64,000 nucleotides of DNA from Solilutibacter silvestris (GCF_002895945.1 NZ_NPZB01000002.1:310001-374000), one strand, 5' to 3'; counted from the stretch's first letter, positions 9,138-19,466 are shown. Translations and numbers: made by a program. Notes: generated by a model not told the origin, from the sequence alone.

Positions 9138-9167
9138 AAAAACCCCGGCGAATCGTCGGGGTTTTTT
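9138..9167 (+). terminator. Intrinsic terminator after rplQ
   Basis: A-rich bases and CCCCG (to 9147) pair with CGGGG (9157-9161) followed by six T. This is the classic end of the ribosomal gene cluster. The dsbB start codon lies only eight bases after the T-run, so the two transcription units are almost touching. Confidence 0.85.
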
Positions 9168-9175
9168 GTTATGGT

Positions 9176-9703
9176 GTGATGATGATCCCGAAGAGCTTTC
9201 GCGCCCGTTTCCTGATCGGTTTCCTCGCCTGTGCGGGGTTGCTGGGTTACGCTTTTTACGTGCAGTTCCAGCTCGGCGTAATGCCGTGCAATTTCTGCAT
9301 CCTGCAGCGCATCGCCTTTGCCGCGTTGGGCACGGTGTTCCTGATTGGTGGCGTGATCGCGCCGAAATCGACGTCGGCGCGCAAATGGTTGGCGGTGCTT
9401 GCGGTGATCCCCGCAGTGGCCGGTGCGGGCGTGGCGTTGCGGCATGTCTGGGTGCAGATCTATCCGCCGCCGATGGCAGGATGCGGTTCACCGATGACGT
9501 TCATGCTCGAGATGATGCCGGTGCAGAGCGTGCTGCGGAAAGTGCTGACCGCCAGCGGTGATTGCAGCAACATCAACTGGACATTCCTGGGCCTGACCAT
9601 GCCGGCATGGTGTGCGCTCTGGTTCATCGGGCTTGGTATCTGGGCGATCGCCGCCGGTTGGCGCAGGAGCGATCGCAAATTCACGGCGAGGAGCCTGAAA
9701 TGA
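9176..9703 (+). CDS. dsbB: Disulfide bond formation protein B (quinone-linked DsbA oxidase)
   Basis: DsbB reoxidises periplasmic DsbA and passes the electrons to quinones in the inner membrane. The 175-residue product (176 in E. coli) has four hydrophobic segments. Its cysteine pairs sit at C38/C41 (MPCNFC, first periplasmic loop) and C103/C130 (second loop), matching C41/C44 and C104/C130 of E. coli. The frame opens with three consecutive ATGs, so the exact start is uncertain by two codons. Its stop overlaps the next ATG (ATGA), linking it to the DAHP synthase gene. Confidence 0.93.
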   Translation: MMMIPKSFRARFLIGFLACAGLLGYAFYVQFQLGVMPCNFCILQRIAFAALGTVFLIGGVIAPKSTSARKWLAVLAVIPAVAGAGVALRHVWVQIYPPPMAGCGSPMTFMLEMMPVQSVLRKVLTASGDCSNINWTFLGLTMPAWCALWFIGLGIWAIAAGWRRSDRKFTARSLK

Positions 9704-11091
9704 ATCGAAACAAGAAGCACGTGCAGCCCGTCCGCGAAGCGCAGGACTGGACGCCGTGGAGTTGGCAGTCGCGCACCGCGACCCAGCAACCGACATATCC
9801 CGATGCCGTGGCGCTGGCCACGGCAACGCGCGAGCTCGGCGAGTTGCCGCCGCTGGTGACGTCGTGGGAAATCATCGAGCTCAAGCGCCAGCTCGCCGAG
9901 GCGCAGGACGGCAAGCGTTTCCTGTTGCAGGGCGGTGATTGCGCCGAGAACTTCACCGAGTGCAATTCCAACCTGATCAGCAACCGCCTCAAGGTGCTGT
10001 TGCAGATGAGCCTGGTGCTGGTGCACGGATTGCGCATGCCGGTGGTGCGTGTCGGCCGCTTCGCCGGGCAGTACGCCAAACCGCGTTCGTCCGATAGCGA
10101 AGTGCGCGATGGCGTCGAACTCCCGAGTTACCGCGGCGACATCATCAACTCGCCGGAATTCACCGCCGAGTCGCGGATTCCCGATCCGCAACGGATGATC
10201 ACCGCGCACGCGCGTTCGGCTATGACGATGAATTTCGTGCGCGCGCTGATCGATGGCGGCTTCGCCGACGTCCATCACCTCGAATACTGGAACCTCGGTT
10301 GGGTCGGGCATTCGCCGCTGGCCGATGACTACCAGCGCATGGTGCAGGCGGTCGGCGATGCGGTGCAGTTCATGGAAACGCTGTCGGGCGGCCAGGTCGG
10401 CAACCTCAATCGCGTCGATTTCTACACCTCGCACGAAGCGCTGCTGCTGCCGTACGAAGCGGCGCAGACGCGCCAGGTGCCACGGCAGTGGGGCTGGTTC
10501 AACCTGGCCACGCATTACCCGTGGATCGGCATGCGCACGGCGGCGCTGGATGGCGCGCACGTCGAATATATGCGCGGCCTGCGCAACCCGATCGCGCTGA
10601 AGGTTGGCCCGAGCGTGACGCCCGACCAGTTGCTGCGCGTGGTCGATGCGTTGAATCCCGATGACGAAGCCGGTCACCTGACGCTGATCCATCGCATGGG
10701 CGCCGGCAAGATCGCGCAGGCGCTGCCGCCGCTGCTGGATGCGGTGCGTCGCGAAGGTCGGCGGGTGTTGTGGGTGTGCGATCCGATGCACGGCAATACC
10801 GAATCCACCGCGAATGGCTACAAGACCCGGCGTTTCGAGAACATCCGCCAGGAGATCGAGCACGCGTTCGACATGCACCGTGCCAGCGGCACGCGCCTTG
10901 GCGGCATCCATCTCGAACTGACCGGCGAAGACGTCACCGAATGCACCGGCGGTGCGCGCGAACTGACCGATGTCGACCTGCAGCGCGCCTATCGTTCCAC
11001 CGTCGATCCGCGCCTCAATTACGAACAGGCGCTGGAAGCGGCGATGTGCATCGTCCGCAAGTCGACGCAGTTGCGCACGGCGAAGGCCTGA
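9700..11091 (+). CDS. 3-deoxy-7-phosphoheptulonate synthase, class II
   Basis: This enzyme condenses phosphoenolpyruvate and erythrose 4-phosphate in the first step of the shikimate pathway. The 463-residue protein is of the plant-type (class II) family, with WTPWSWQSRTATQQPTYPD near residue 15, LLQGGDCAEN near residue 80 and VLWVCDPMHGNT in the C-terminal half (metal and substrate binding region). The class is unrelated in sequence to AroF/G/H of E. coli and common in Xanthomonads. The start overlaps the dsbB stop (ATGA). Confidence 0.93.
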   Translation: MNRNKKHVQPVREAQDWTPWSWQSRTATQQPTYPDAVALATATRELGELPPLVTSWEIIELKRQLAEAQDGKRFLLQGGDCAENFTECNSNLISNRLKVLLQMSLVLVHGLRMPVVRVGRFAGQYAKPRSSDSEVRDGVELPSYRGDIINSPEFTAESRIPDPQRMITAHARSAMTMNFVRALIDGGFADVHHLEYWNLGWVGHSPLADDYQRMVQAVGDAVQFMETLSGGQVGNLNRVDFYTSHEALLLPYEAAQTRQVPRQWGWFNLATHYPWIGMRTAALDGAHVEYMRGLRNPIALKVGPSVTPDQLLRVVDALNPDDEAGHLTLIHRMGAGKIAQALPPLLDAVRREGRRVLWVCDPMHGNTESTANGYKTRRFENIRQEIEHAFDMHRASGTRLGGIHLELTGEDVTECTGGARELTDVDLQRAYRSTVDPRLNYEQALEAAMCIVRKSTQLRTAKA

Positions 11092-11095
11092 CGCG

Positions 11096-12088
11096 ATGCG
11101 GCGCGTGCTGATCGGCCTGCTGCTGACGGTTCCGCTGGCGGCACAGGCCGAATGGCGCGTCGAGACGCAGCAGAGTGGCGTTGATGCGCGCTTGCGCGGG
11201 GTCTCGGCGGTCGATGCCAAAGTCGCGTGGGCGAGTGGCAGCAAGGGCACGGTATTGCGCACGACCGATGGCGGCGCCCATTGGCAACGCTTGTCGATTC
11301 CCGATGCCGACAAACTCGATTTCCGCGATATCGAAGGCTTCGATGCGCGCACCGCGGTAGCAATGGCGGCAGGGCCAGGCGTGCAATCGCGCGTGTTCCG
11401 CACCCGCGATGGCGGCGCGACGTGGGCGCAGGTGCTCGACACGCGGGACGACAAAGCCTTCTTCGATTGCATGGCGTTCGACGGCAAGCGCGGCTGGCTG
11501 CTCGGTGATCCGGTTGGCGATCGCTACCAGCTCTACACGACGAATGATGGTGGCGAACACTGGACGCTGGATGGCAACGGTCCGCCGGCATTGAAGGACG
11601 AAGCGGCGTTCGCGGCCAGCGGTACCTGCATCGCGCGGATCAAGGGTGCGTTGGCGGTCGTCAGCGGTGGTGCGGCTTCGCGCCTGCACCTGTTGTGCGA
11701 TGGCGAACATGACTGGCATGCGCTCGACACCGGCATGGCACGCGGCAAACCGGCGGCCGGCGCGTTCTCCGTGGCAGCGTGGCGCGGTGGTGCGTTCGTG
11801 GTCGGTGGTGATTACAGCGCCGAACAAGCGTCCGGCAATGCCGCGACCTTGCCGGCAACGTCAGCCGCGTCGCTGCGCATCGATGCTGCACCGCGTGGTT
11901 ATCGTTCCGGCGTGGCCTGCACCGCACACGTGTGCATCGCAGTCGGGCCATCGGGCGTCGATGCATGGGATGGCAAGCGCTGGACGGCGATCTCCGACGC
12001 CAGCTTCGATGCGATCTCCATCCGTGGTGATAGCGCGTGGCTCAGTGGCGCCAAGGGCGCGCTGGCGAAGATCGAACTGACGCGTTGA
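11096..12088 (+). CDS. Exported Ycf48/BNR-repeat beta-propeller protein
   Basis: The 330-residue product begins with a cleavable signal peptide (MRRVLIGLLLTVPLAAQAEW) and then shows repeated blocks of the type TVLRTTDGGAHWQRL, RVFRTRDGGATWAQV and QLYTTNDGGEHWTLD. These are BNR/Ycf48 repeats of a seven-bladed propeller. In cyanobacteria Ycf48 helps assemble photosystem II; proteobacterial members have no established role. It begins 4 bp after the DAHP synthase and converges on the amidase gene with a gap of 7 bp. Function here is unknown. Confidence 0.8.
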   Translation: MRRVLIGLLLTVPLAAQAEWRVETQQSGVDARLRGVSAVDAKVAWASGSKGTVLRTTDGGAHWQRLSIPDADKLDFRDIEGFDARTAVAMAAGPGVQSRVFRTRDGGATWAQVLDTRDDKAFFDCMAFDGKRGWLLGDPVGDRYQLYTTNDGGEHWTLDGNGPPALKDEAAFAASGTCIARIKGALAVVSGGAASRLHLLCDGEHDWHALDTGMARGKPAAGAFSVAAWRGGAFVVGGDYSAEQASGNAATLPATSAASLRIDAAPRGYRSGVACTAHVCIAVGPSGVDAWDGKRWTAISDASFDAISIRGDSAWLSGAKGALAKIELTR

Positions 12089-12095
12089 TCGGCGC

Positions 12096-13676
12096 TCATG
12101 GCACGATCGTCGGGATGAATGTCGGCGCCTTGCGCGCGTGCGTCGCCTGTTCGTAGCCATAGGCGATATCGAGCAACACCGGTTCGCTCCACGCGGTGCC
12201 GAGGAACATCACGCCGACGGGGAGTCCGTGGGTGAAGCCGGCCGGCACGGTGACCGATGGATAGCCCGCCATCGCCGGCAATTGCGACACGCCGCCGATG
12301 GTCGGATCGCCACTGACGATGTGATCGCCCAACACCGGGTCGGTGGGGAAGGCCGGGCCCCAGCTCGGCGCGATCAAGGCATCAAGATGATGTTTCACCA
12401 GCGCGGCATCGATGCCTTCCGGACCCGACAAACGCTTGGCCTTCGCCAGTGCATCGAGATACTTGCGATCGTCGAGGCCGCCTGCTGCATTCGCTTTTTC
12501 GAACAGGTCCTGGCCGAACCACGGCATCTCCTGCTTCGCGTGCGCGTTGTTCCAGTCGATCAGGGCGGCCAGTGTTTTCGGCTTGGCGTTGCTGTCGCGC
12601 AGATAGGCGGTGAGATCGTGCTTGAACTCGTACAGCATGATCGTCATCTCGGCCTCGCCGAGCGTGTCGAGATTGGCGACATCGACCGGATCGATCACGA
12701 TCGCGCCTTGCGCACGCAGCGTGGCGATCGCGGCCTCGAGCGCGTGGTCTGCATTCGGCTCCATGCCGGCAAGCTTGCGCACCACGCCAATCCGCTTGCC
12801 CTTCAAGCCATCGGCGTGCAAGCCGGCAACATAGTCATGGCGATGCGCGTCCGCCTCTTTCGTGGCTGCATCGCGTGGATCGCTGCCGGCCATCGCGCCC
12901 AGCAACGCGGCGGCATCGGCAACGCTGCGCGCCATCGGTCCGGCGGTGTCCTGCGAATGCGCGATCGGGATGATGCCGGTTCGGCTCATCAGGCCGAGGG
13001 TCGGCTTGATCCCCACCAATCCCGCCATGCTGGCGGGGCAGAGGATGCTGCCGTCGGTTTCGGTGCCGATGCCGACAGTGGCGAGGCTCGCCGCGATCGC
13101 GCTGCCGGTGCCCGCGCTCGATCCGCACGGATTGCGATCGAGGACGTAGGGATTGCGCGTCTGTCCGCCGCGTCCGCTCCAGCCCGACGACGCGTGTGCG
13201 GAACGGAAGTTTGCCCATTCGCTGAGGTTGGTCTTGCCGAGGATCACCGCACCGGCCGCGCGCAATTTCGCCACCAGCGGCGCATCCGTCGATGGACGAT
13301 TGTCGGCCAGCGCCAGCGATCCCGCCGAATTCGCCATGCCCACCGCATCGATGTTGTCCTTGAGCAGGATCGGGATGCCGTGCAGCGGACCGCGCACGTG
13401 TCCGGCGCGACGTTCGCGATCGAGCGCCGCGGCTTCCTTCAACGCATCGGGATTGAGCTCGATGATGCTGTTGAGGCGCGGGCCGGCGCGATCGATGCGG
13501 GCGATCCGTTGCAGGTAAGCACGGGTCAGCGCCTGGCTGTCGAGCTTGCCATCGCGCATGCGTGCCTGCAATTCGCTGACGCCGGCTTCGCTGACGTCGA
13601 ACGCCTGTTTCGGCTGTGCGGCCAGGGCCGGCAATGACGCCAGCAGGAATGTCAGGAACGGGAGGATCGGGCGCAT
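12096..13676 (-). CDS. Exported amidase, peptide-amidase type
   Basis: This amidase-signature enzyme hydrolyses a carboxamide; the closest characterised relative I recognise is the Stenotrophomonas peptide amidase, which removes C-terminal amides from peptides. The 526-residue product has a signal peptide (residues 1-20). The triad can be placed at K106 (LLKDNID), S186 (GSSAGTGSA) and S210 (TETDGS), with the spacings of the family. Shared blocks include KTNLSEWANFR, GGQTRNPY and FSQDTAGPMARSVADAA (here HSQDTAGPMARS). It is not GatA: it is exported and lacks gatB/gatC neighbours. Confidence 0.85.
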   Translation of the reverse strand: MRPILPFLTFLLASLPALAAQPKQAFDVSEAGVSELQARMRDGKLDSQALTRAYLQRIARIDRAGPRLNSIIELNPDALKEAAALDRERRAGHVRGPLHGIPILLKDNIDAVGMANSAGSLALADNRPSTDAPLVAKLRAAGAVILGKTNLSEWANFRSAHASSGWSGRGGQTRNPYVLDRNPCGSSAGTGSAIAASLATVGIGTETDGSILCPASMAGLVGIKPTLGLMSRTGIIPIAHSQDTAGPMARSVADAAALLGAMAGSDPRDAATKEADAHRHDYVAGLHADGLKGKRIGVVRKLAGMEPNADHALEAAIATLRAQGAIVIDPVDVANLDTLGEAEMTIMLYEFKHDLTAYLRDSNAKPKTLAALIDWNNAHAKQEMPWFGQDLFEKANAAGGLDDRKYLDALAKAKRLSGPEGIDAALVKHHLDALIAPSWGPAFPTDPVLGDHIVSGDPTIGGVSQLPAMAGYPSVTVPAGFTHGLPVGVMFLGTAWSEPVLLDIAYGYEQATHARKAPTFIPTIVP

Positions 13677-13722
13677 CGCGAGGTTCCGGGCGGGATGCCC
13701 GCGAGCATAGCGCGATGCTTCG

Positions 13723-14247
13723 TCAATCCGCCGCTGGCACCACCGGCGGGTGGCGATGGCGTTTCACCAGATCGCGCGCCAGCACGTAGAGGATGACCAG
13801 ATTGAGGGCGACCACGCCCCAGGCCAGCCAGTGCAGCGGATGGCGATACAGCGCATAGACGTCGAAAGGCAGGTACATGGCGACACCGATGCAGCCCAGC
13901 CACGAGGCCCACGCCCGATCACGCCACAGGCCCCAACCCTCGGCGACATGGAGTACGCCATAGCCGAAGGCGACCACCACCGCGATGTGGACGCCGGTCG
14001 GGCTGACGATCTGGTCCACCCAAGCGGCGATGCCGTGGCGCGGGTCGAGATTGAAGCGGCGGATCAGGATCCACACGAAGTGGCGGATCGGATCCGGGCC
14101 GCTGATCGCCATGCCGCTGGCGGCAACCAGGCCAAGCAATCCCTTCACCACCTCGAAGATGGCGATGATGTGGAGGCCGGGGTGCGCCCTTGGATCCGGG
14201 TTGTAGGGCGCATCGTCAGTGGACGTCGCGCGTGTCTGAAGATCCAT
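13723..14247 (-). CDS. DUF2127 family membrane protein
   Basis: The 174-residue protein has an N-terminal HIIAIFEVVKGLLGLVAASG segment typical of DUF2127 and about four hydrophobic segments in total, with a short charged tail. The family has no established function. It lies 46 bp upstream of the amidase gene on the same strand and 232 bp from typA. The N-terminal 20 residues are polar, so a later start cannot be excluded. Confidence 0.7.
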   Translation of the reverse strand: MDLQTRATSTDDAPYNPDPRAHPGLHIIAIFEVVKGLLGLVAASGMAISGPDPIRHFVWILIRRFNLDPRHGIAAWVDQIVSPTGVHIAVVVAFGYGVLHVAEGWGLWRDRAWASWLGCIGVAMYLPFDVYALYRHPLHWLAWGVVALNLVILYVLARDLVKRHRHPPVVPAAD

Positions 14248-14479
14248 CGGAAGAGTGTCGGTGACCGGATGTTGCAGGGCGATGATGGAACGATGGGGCC
14301 AGCCGGGACGGTTGGCAAGGGCGGATCGTCACGCCGGCCACAGCGGCCCTGCAGCGAGTCGCCGATAGCCGCGTCCCATCTCGGTTTGTACCACCGAAAT
14401 GTTGCCGATGCGCGCGCACGCCTGTTCCCGCATGGCGCCATCCGGCATCCACGCGGAACAGATCATCATCACAACCCGA

Positions 14480-16309
14480 TCAGGCGGCGCGGCTGGCGCG
14501 CTTGCGATCGCTTTCGGTCAGGAACTTCTTGCGCAGGCGGATTTCCTTCGGGGTGACTTCGACCAGCTCGTCATCCTCGATGAAGTCCAGCGCCTGCTCC
14601 AGCGAATACTTGATCGCCGGGGTCAGCTTGATCGCATCGTCCTTGCCGGAGGCGCGCATGTTGGTCAGCGGCTTCGGCTTGATCGCGTTGACGGTCAGGT
14701 CGTTGTCCTTGGAATGGATACCAACCAGCTGGCCTTCGTACACCTGGTCGCCTTCGGCGGCAAACAGGCGACCGCGTTCCTGCAGTGGGCCCAGCGAATA
14801 CGCCGGGGTTGCGCCCGCGGCATTCGCGATCATCACGCCGTTCTGGCGCTTGGCGATCGTGCCGGTTTCCTTCGGGCCGTAATGGTCGAAGACATGGAAC
14901 AACAGGCCCGAACCCTGGGTCAGGGTGCGGAACTCGTTCTGGAAGCCGATCAGGCCGCGTGCCGGGATCATGTAATCCAGCCGCACGCGTCCCTTGCCAT
15001 CGGACTCCATGTTCTTGAGCTGGCCCTTGCGGATGCCGAGCTTTTCCATGACGCCGCCCTGATGGATTTCCTCGACGTCCACCACCAGTTGTTCGAGCGG
15101 TTCCATCTGCTGGCCGTCGATTTCCTTGATGATGACTTCCGGACGCGACACCGCGAGCTCGTAGCCTTCGCGACGCATGGTTTCGATCAGCACCGACAGG
15201 TGCAGTTCGCCTCGGCCGGAAACCAGGAACTTGTCCGCGTCCGAACCTTCCTCGACCTTCAGCGCGACGTTGTGCAGCGTTTCGCGCTCGAGGCGCTCGC
15301 GCAGCTGGCGGCTGGTGAGGAACTTGCCGCCGCTGAGATCCTTGCTGCCGGCGAATGGCGAATCGTTCACCTGGAAGGTCATGCTGATGGTCGGCTCGTC
15401 CACGGTCAGCGCCGGCAGCGCTTCCGGGGTATCCAGCGCGCACACGGTGTCCGAGATCGACAGATCGGTGATGCCGGCGATCGCGACGATGTCGCCGGCC
15501 TCGGCTTCCTCGGCTTCGATGCGTTCCAGGCCCAGGAAGCCCAGCACCTGCATGATCTTGCCCTGGCGCTTCTTGCCTTCGCGATCAACCACGCTGACCG
15601 GCATGTTCTTCTTGACCTTGCCGCGCTGGATGCGGCCGATGCCGATCAGGCCGACGAAGTTGTTGTAGTCGAGCTGGCTGATGCGCATCTGGAACGGGCC
15701 ATCGGGATCGACCTGCGGCGGCGCGACGTGTTGCATGATCGCTTCGTACAGCGGCGTCATGTCGCCTTCGCGCGCGGTGTCGTCGAGGCTGGCGTAACCG
15801 TGCAGCGCCGAAGCGTAGACGATGGGGAAATCGAGCTGTTCATTGGTGGCGCCGAGCTTGTCGAACAGATCGAACACCTGGTCGATCACCCAGTCCGGGC
15901 GCGCGCCGGGGCGGTCGATCTTGTTGACCACCACGATCGGCTTGAAGCCCATCGCGAAGGCCTTCTGGGTGACGAAGCGCGTCTGCGGCATCGGGCCGTC
16001 CATCGCGTCGACCAGGATCAGCACCGAATCGACCATCGACAGCACGCGCTCGACTTCGCCGCCGAAGTCGGCGTGTCCGGGCGTATCCACGATATTGATG
16101 TGGTTGCCCTGCCAGTTGATGGCGGTGTTCTTGGCCAGGATGGTGATGCCGCGTTCCTTTTCCTGATCGTTGCTGTCCATCGCGCGTTCGGCGAGCACCG
16201 TGCGCTCGTTCAGGGTGCCGGACTGTTTCAGCAGGCAATCGACGAGGGTGGTCTTGCCGTGGTCGACGTGGGCGACGATGGCGATGTTGCGGAGATTCTG
16301 AATGGACAT
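14480..16309 (-). CDS. typA: Ribosome-associated GTPase TypA/BipA
   Basis: TypA (BipA) is a translational GTPase of the EF-G family that aids 50S assembly and stress adaptation. The 609-residue product (607 in E. coli) has the G motifs in order: AHVDHGKTT (G1, residue ~12), RGITI (G2), [10 protein letters not shown] (G3), [12 protein letters not shown] (G4). EF-G-like domains III and V and the BipA C-terminal domain follow. It is a single-gene unit with a perfect TATAAT box upstream, divergent from the cyclophilin gene. Confidence 0.96.
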   Translation of the reverse strand: MSIQNLRNIAIVAHVDHGKTTLVDCLLKQSGTLNERTVLAERAMDSNDQEKERGITILAKNTAINWQGNHINIVDTPGHADFGGEVERVLSMVDSVLILVDAMDGPMPQTRFVTQKAFAMGFKPIVVVNKIDRPGARPDWVIDQVFDLFDKLGATNEQLDFPIVYASALHGYASLDDTAREGDMTPLYEAIMQHVAPPQVDPDGPFQMRISQLDYNNFVGLIGIGRIQRGKVKKNMPVSVVDREGKKRQGKIMQVLGFLGLERIEAEEAEAGDIVAIAGITDLSISDTVCALDTPEALPALTVDEPTISMTFQVNDSPFAGSKDLSGGKFLTSRQLRERLERETLHNVALKVEEGSDADKFLVSGRGELHLSVLIETMRREGYELAVSRPEVIIKEIDGQQMEPLEQLVVDVEEIHQGGVMEKLGIRKGQLKNMESDGKGRVRLDYMIPARGLIGFQNEFRTLTQGSGLLFHVFDHYGPKETGTIAKRQNGVMIANAAGATPAYSLGPLQERGRLFAAEGDQVYEGQLVGIHSKDNDLTVNAIKPKPLTNMRASGKDDAIKLTPAIKYSLEQALDFIEDDELVEVTPKEIRLRKKFLTESDRKRASRAA

Positions 16310-16356
16310 GCGGAAAGGGCCGCGCAGGGCGACCGGGGCTGGAAAGTGAGCCGGAG

Positions 16357-16362
16357 ATTATA
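16357..16362 (-). promoter_or_regulatory. -10 box of the typA promoter
   Basis: The minus strand reads TATAAT, a perfect consensus -10 box, placing the start point about 40 bases before the typA ATG. The region 17 bp upstream has no convincing -35 hexamer. The rest of the 193-bp spacer between typA and the cyclophilin gene shows no other clear element. Confidence 0.55.
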
Positions 16363-16502
16363 GCCTGAGCGACTTCCGTACGGGTGCGCCCACCCTTGAT
16401 CCGGCATCGATCGCCGCCATGTCAGCGGGAGCCGGCGACGCCGAATCGCGCCGTCCGGTATCGTTTCCACCTATTTCCCACCAAGTTCCTGGAGTCCCGC
16501 CC

Positions 16503-16997
16503 ATGTCCCTGACCGCCACCCTCGACACCGACCGCGGCCCGATCAAGCTCGAGCTGTATCCCGACAAGGCGCCGCTGACCGTCGCCAATTTCGTCAATCT
16601 GGCCAAGCGTGGCTTCTACGACGGCCTGAACTTCCATCGCGTCATCAACGATTTCATGGTCCAGGGCGGCTGCCCGCTCGGCACCGGCACCGGTGGCCCG
16701 GGCTACAAGTTCGAGGACGAGACCAACAATGGCGTGCGCCACGAGCGCGGCGTGATCTCGATGGCCAATGCCGGCCCGAATACCAACGGCAGCCAGTTCT
16801 TCATCACCCACATCAAGACCGACTGGCTGGATGGCAAGCACACCGTGTTCGGCAAGGTGCTGGAAGGCCTGGACATCGTCGATTCGGTGAAACAGGGCGA
16901 CACCATCAAGTCGATCCGCATCGAAGGCGATGCCGACGCCGCGCTGGCCGCCAAGGCTGATCGCGTGGCGGAGTGGAACAAGATCCTCGCTGCCTGA
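16503..16997 (+). CDS. ppiB: Cyclophilin-type peptidyl-prolyl isomerase
   Basis: This cytoplasmic foldase catalyses cis-trans isomerisation of prolyl bonds. The 164-residue protein is a single cyclophilin domain with no signal peptide. It holds the active-site block [19 protein letters not shown] near residue 40 and [11 protein letters not shown] near residue 85. The start [20 protein letters not shown] follows a GGAG site; the frame is open further upstream but without homology. An intrinsic terminator follows. Confidence 0.93.
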   Translation: MSLTATLDTDRGPIKLELYPDKAPLTVANFVNLAKRGFYDGLNFHRVINDFMVQGGCPLGTGTGGPGYKFEDETNNGVRHERGVISMANAGPNTNGSQFFITHIKTDWLDGKHTVFGKVLEGLDIVDSVKQGDTIKSIRIEGDADAALAAKADRVAEWNKILAA

Positions 16998-17057
16998 TCG
17001 CAACGGTTGCGCATGTCGTGCCAGCATGGCTCGACGCAGGCACGATCCGACATGAAT

Positions 17058-17083
17058 ATCGCGCCTCCCGGGGCGCGATTTTT
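17058..17083 (+). terminator. Intrinsic terminator after the cyclophilin gene
   Basis: ATCGCGCC (17058-17065) pairs with GGCGCGAT (17072-17079) and is followed by four T. It separates the cyclophilin unit from the aminotransferase unit. Confidence 0.75.
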
Positions 17084-17117
17084 CATGGGCGGACACCACG
17101 GTCGAACAGGCCCGCTG

Positions 17118-17126
17118 TGTTAACAT
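17118..17126 (+). promoter_or_regulatory. Extended -10 promoter upstream of the aminotransferase gene
   Basis: TG-T-TAACAT forms an extended -10 box (TG 17118-17119; TAACAT 17121-17126), about 75 bases before the ATG and just after the cyclophilin terminator. No good -35 hexamer is seen. Confidence 0.4.
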
Positions 17127-17200
17127 TTTCGGCTCCGAAGGCGGGCATTTCCGCCATCAACACCGCCTGATCCACGACAGGTTTTCCGGAGATCGTTTTC

Positions 17201-18400
17201 ATGCCCCAGCTGTCCCAGCGCATCGGCCGCGCCAAGCCCAGTGCCATCATGCAGGTGGCCGAGAAAGCCAAGGCGCTGAAAGCTGGCGGCCGCGACATCA
17301 TCAGTTTCTCGATCGGCGTTCCCAACTTCCTGCCGGGCCAGCATGTCTATGACGCCGCGCGCGATTCGCTGTCGCACGACAGCGGCCAGTACGGCAGCAA
17401 TCGCGGTTCCGACGCCTTGCTCGATGCCTTCCTCAAGCACATCGCCGAGATCGGCCTGACCGGTTACACGCGTGCCAATTGCGCCACTGGCATCGGCGCC
17501 AAGCACGTGATCTACAACCTGGCGGAAGCACTGCTGGAAGAGGGCGATACCATCGCTTTCGCGGTGCCATACTGGACCAGCTATCTCGATATCGCCGACA
17601 TCGTCAACGCGAAGATCGACCTGCTGCCGTGCCCGGCCTCGCAGAACTACAAGCTGACGCCGGCGCAACTCGACGCCGCGCTGGCGAAGAAGCCGAAGGT
17701 GTTCCTGTTCAACAACCCGAACAACCCGACCGGCATGGTCTACACGAAAGACGAGATTTATGCGCTCGCCGACGTGATCGCGAAGTATCCGGACACCTGG
17801 ATCATCACCGACGACATCTACAACCGCATGGTGTTCGATGACATCGGCTATCACAACTTCGTGCACGCGCGTCCGGAACTGAAGGACCGCGTGATCTTCA
17901 TCGATTCGTTGTCGAAGACCTACGGCATGCCCGGTTGGCGCGTCGGCTTCATGGCCGGCCCGGAAATCGTTGCGAAAGCGATCGTGACCATGAATTCCAA
18001 CCACATCACCAACCTGCCGGAAGTCACCACCGCCGCGGCTGTCGCCGCACTGAGCGGCCCGCAGGACGTTCCCACGGAAAAGTGTGCGGAATTCCAGGCC
18101 AAGCGCGACCAGGTGATGGCAGTGATGAACGCCATTCCCGGCATCGTCTGCCCGCGTCCGCAGGGCGCGTTCTACGTGTTCCCGGACATCAGTGCGTACT
18201 ACGGCAAATCGCACAACGGCAAGGTGATCGCCAACGACATCGACCTGTGCAATGCCTTGCTGGAAGCGAAGGGCGTGGCCTGCGTGCCGGGTTCGGCATT
18301 CGGCGAGCCGCGCGCACTGCGCATCAGCTATACCTGCCCGACGCCGCAGTTGGCGCCGGGTCTGCAACGTTTCCAGGAATTCTTCGCGGAATTGTCCTGA
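17201..18400 (+). CDS. Class I PLP-dependent aminotransferase (aspartate aminotransferase-like)
   Basis: This fold-type I transaminase is related to bacterial aspartate aminotransferases of the AspB group. The 399-residue product has PLP contacts at N174 (NNPNNPTG), D204/Y207 (TDDIYN) and the Schiff-base lysine K239 ([14 protein letters not shown]). The C-terminal RISYTCP holds the arginine that binds the substrate carboxylate. It lies 31 bp upstream of malate dehydrogenase. Aspartate-oxaloacetate exchange would fit that neighbour, but the exact amino donor cannot be read from sequence. Confidence 0.88.
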   Translation: MPQLSQRIGRAKPSAIMQVAEKAKALKAGGRDIISFSIGVPNFLPGQHVYDAARDSLSHDSGQYGSNRGSDALLDAFLKHIAEIGLTGYTRANCATGIGAKHVIYNLAEALLEEGDTIAFAVPYWTSYLDIADIVNAKIDLLPCPASQNYKLTPAQLDAALAKKPKVFLFNNPNNPTGMVYTKDEIYALADVIAKYPDTWIITDDIYNRMVFDDIGYHNFVHARPELKDRVIFIDSLSKTYGMPGWRVGFMAGPEIVAKAIVTMNSNHITNLPEVTTAAAVAALSGPQDVPTEKCAEFQAKRDQVMAVMNAIPGIVCPRPQGAFYVFPDISAYYGKSHNGKVIANDIDLCNALLEAKGVACVPGSAFGEPRALRISYTCPTPQLAPGLQRFQEFFAELS

Positions 18401-18431
18401 TCCATCTTCAATTCGAATTCGGAGTCCATAC

Positions 18432-19415
18432 ATGAAAGCACCCGTTCGCGTTGCCGTTACCGGCGCTGCCGGCCAGATCGGTTATGCATTGCTGTTCCGC
18501 ATCGCTTCCGGCGAAATGCTCGGCAAGGACCAGCCCGTCATCCTGCAGATGCTGGAACTGCCGCTCGACAAGGCACAGGCCGCGTTGCGTGGCGTGATGA
18601 TGGAGCTGGAAGATTGCGCATTCCCGCTGCTGGCCGGCATGGTCGGCACCGATGATCCGGAAGTCGCGTTCAAGGACGCCGATTACGCGCTGCTGGTCGG
18701 CGCAATGCCGCGCGGCCCGGGCATGGAGCGCAAGGATCTGCTGCTGAAGAATGCCGAGATCTTCACCGTGCAGGGCAAGGCACTGAACAAGGTCGCCAGC
18801 CGCAATGTGAAAGTGCTGGTGGTCGGCAATCCGGCGAACACCAATGCCTATATCGCGATGAAGTCGGCGCCCGATCTGCCCGCGAAGAACTTCACCGCGA
18901 TGCTGCGCCTCGACCACAACCGCGCGCTGTCGCAGCTGGCGATCAAGGCGAACGTCGCCGTCGCCGACATCAAGAAGCTCACCGTGTGGGGCAATCACAG
19001 CCCGACGATGTATCCGGACTACCGTTTCGCCACGGTCGATGGCAAGTCACTGAAGGACACCATCAACGACGCCGACTGGAATGCCAACACCTTCATCCCG
19101 ACGGTCGGCAAGCGCGGCGCGGCGATCATCGAAGCGCGCGGCCTGTCGTCGGCCGCGTCGGCGGCGAACGCGGCGATCGACCACATGCACGATTGGGCGC
19201 TGGGCAGCAACGGCGAGTGGGTGACGATGGGCGTGCCGTCCGATGGCTCCTACGGGATTCCGGAAGGCATCATCTACGGCGTGCCGGTGATCACCGCGAA
19301 TGGCGAGTACACCCGCGTTGAAGGCCTGGCGATCGACGATTTCAGTCGCGTCGCGATGGACAAGACGCTGGCGGAGCTGGAAGAAGAGCGCAGCGGCGTC
19401 GCGCACCTGCTGTGA
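18432..19415 (+). CDS. mdh: Malate dehydrogenase (NAD-dependent)
   Basis: The enzyme interconverts malate and oxaloacetate in the TCA cycle. The 327-residue product has the Rossmann motif [18 protein letters not shown] at the N-terminus, the substrate arginines in [15 protein letters not shown], and the catalytic histidine in [12 protein letters not shown]. It is the cytosolic-type MDH usual in Xanthomonads, Burkholderia and Actinobacteria rather than the E. coli type. The start is fixed by homology and a GGAG site inside the 31-bp spacer. A terminator follows. Confidence 0.95.
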   Translation: MKAPVRVAVTGAAGQIGYALLFRIASGEMLGKDQPVILQMLELPLDKAQAALRGVMMELEDCAFPLLAGMVGTDDPEVAFKDADYALLVGAMPRGPGMERKDLLLKNAEIFTVQGKALNKVASRNVKVLVVGNPANTNAYIAMKSAPDLPAKNFTAMLRLDHNRALSQLAIKANVAVADIKKLTVWGNHSPTMYPDYRFATVDGKSLKDTINDADWNANTFIPTVGKRGAAIIEARGLSSAASAANAAIDHMHDWALGSNGEWVTMGVPSDGSYGIPEGIIYGVPVITANGEYTRVEGLAIDDFSRVAMDKTLAELEEERSGVAHLL

Positions 19416-19439
19416 TCTCGCAACGTTCGTGGTGAAACG

Positions 19440-19466
19440 AAAACGCCGGGGAAACCCGGCGTTTTT
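19440..19466. terminator. Terminator between convergent mdh and dctA
   Basis: ACGCCGGG pairs with CCCGGCGT around a GAAA tetraloop, flanked by A4 on the left and T5 on the right, so it can end transcripts from both strands. It sits 25 bases after the mdh stop and just before the end of dctA. Confidence 0.85.

Noticed and set aside
14399..16363. Open frame of 654 codons on the plus strand.
   Set aside because: It lies wholly over typA on the other strand, and its residue pattern is that of a codon shadow (Leu/Asp/His/Val repeats).
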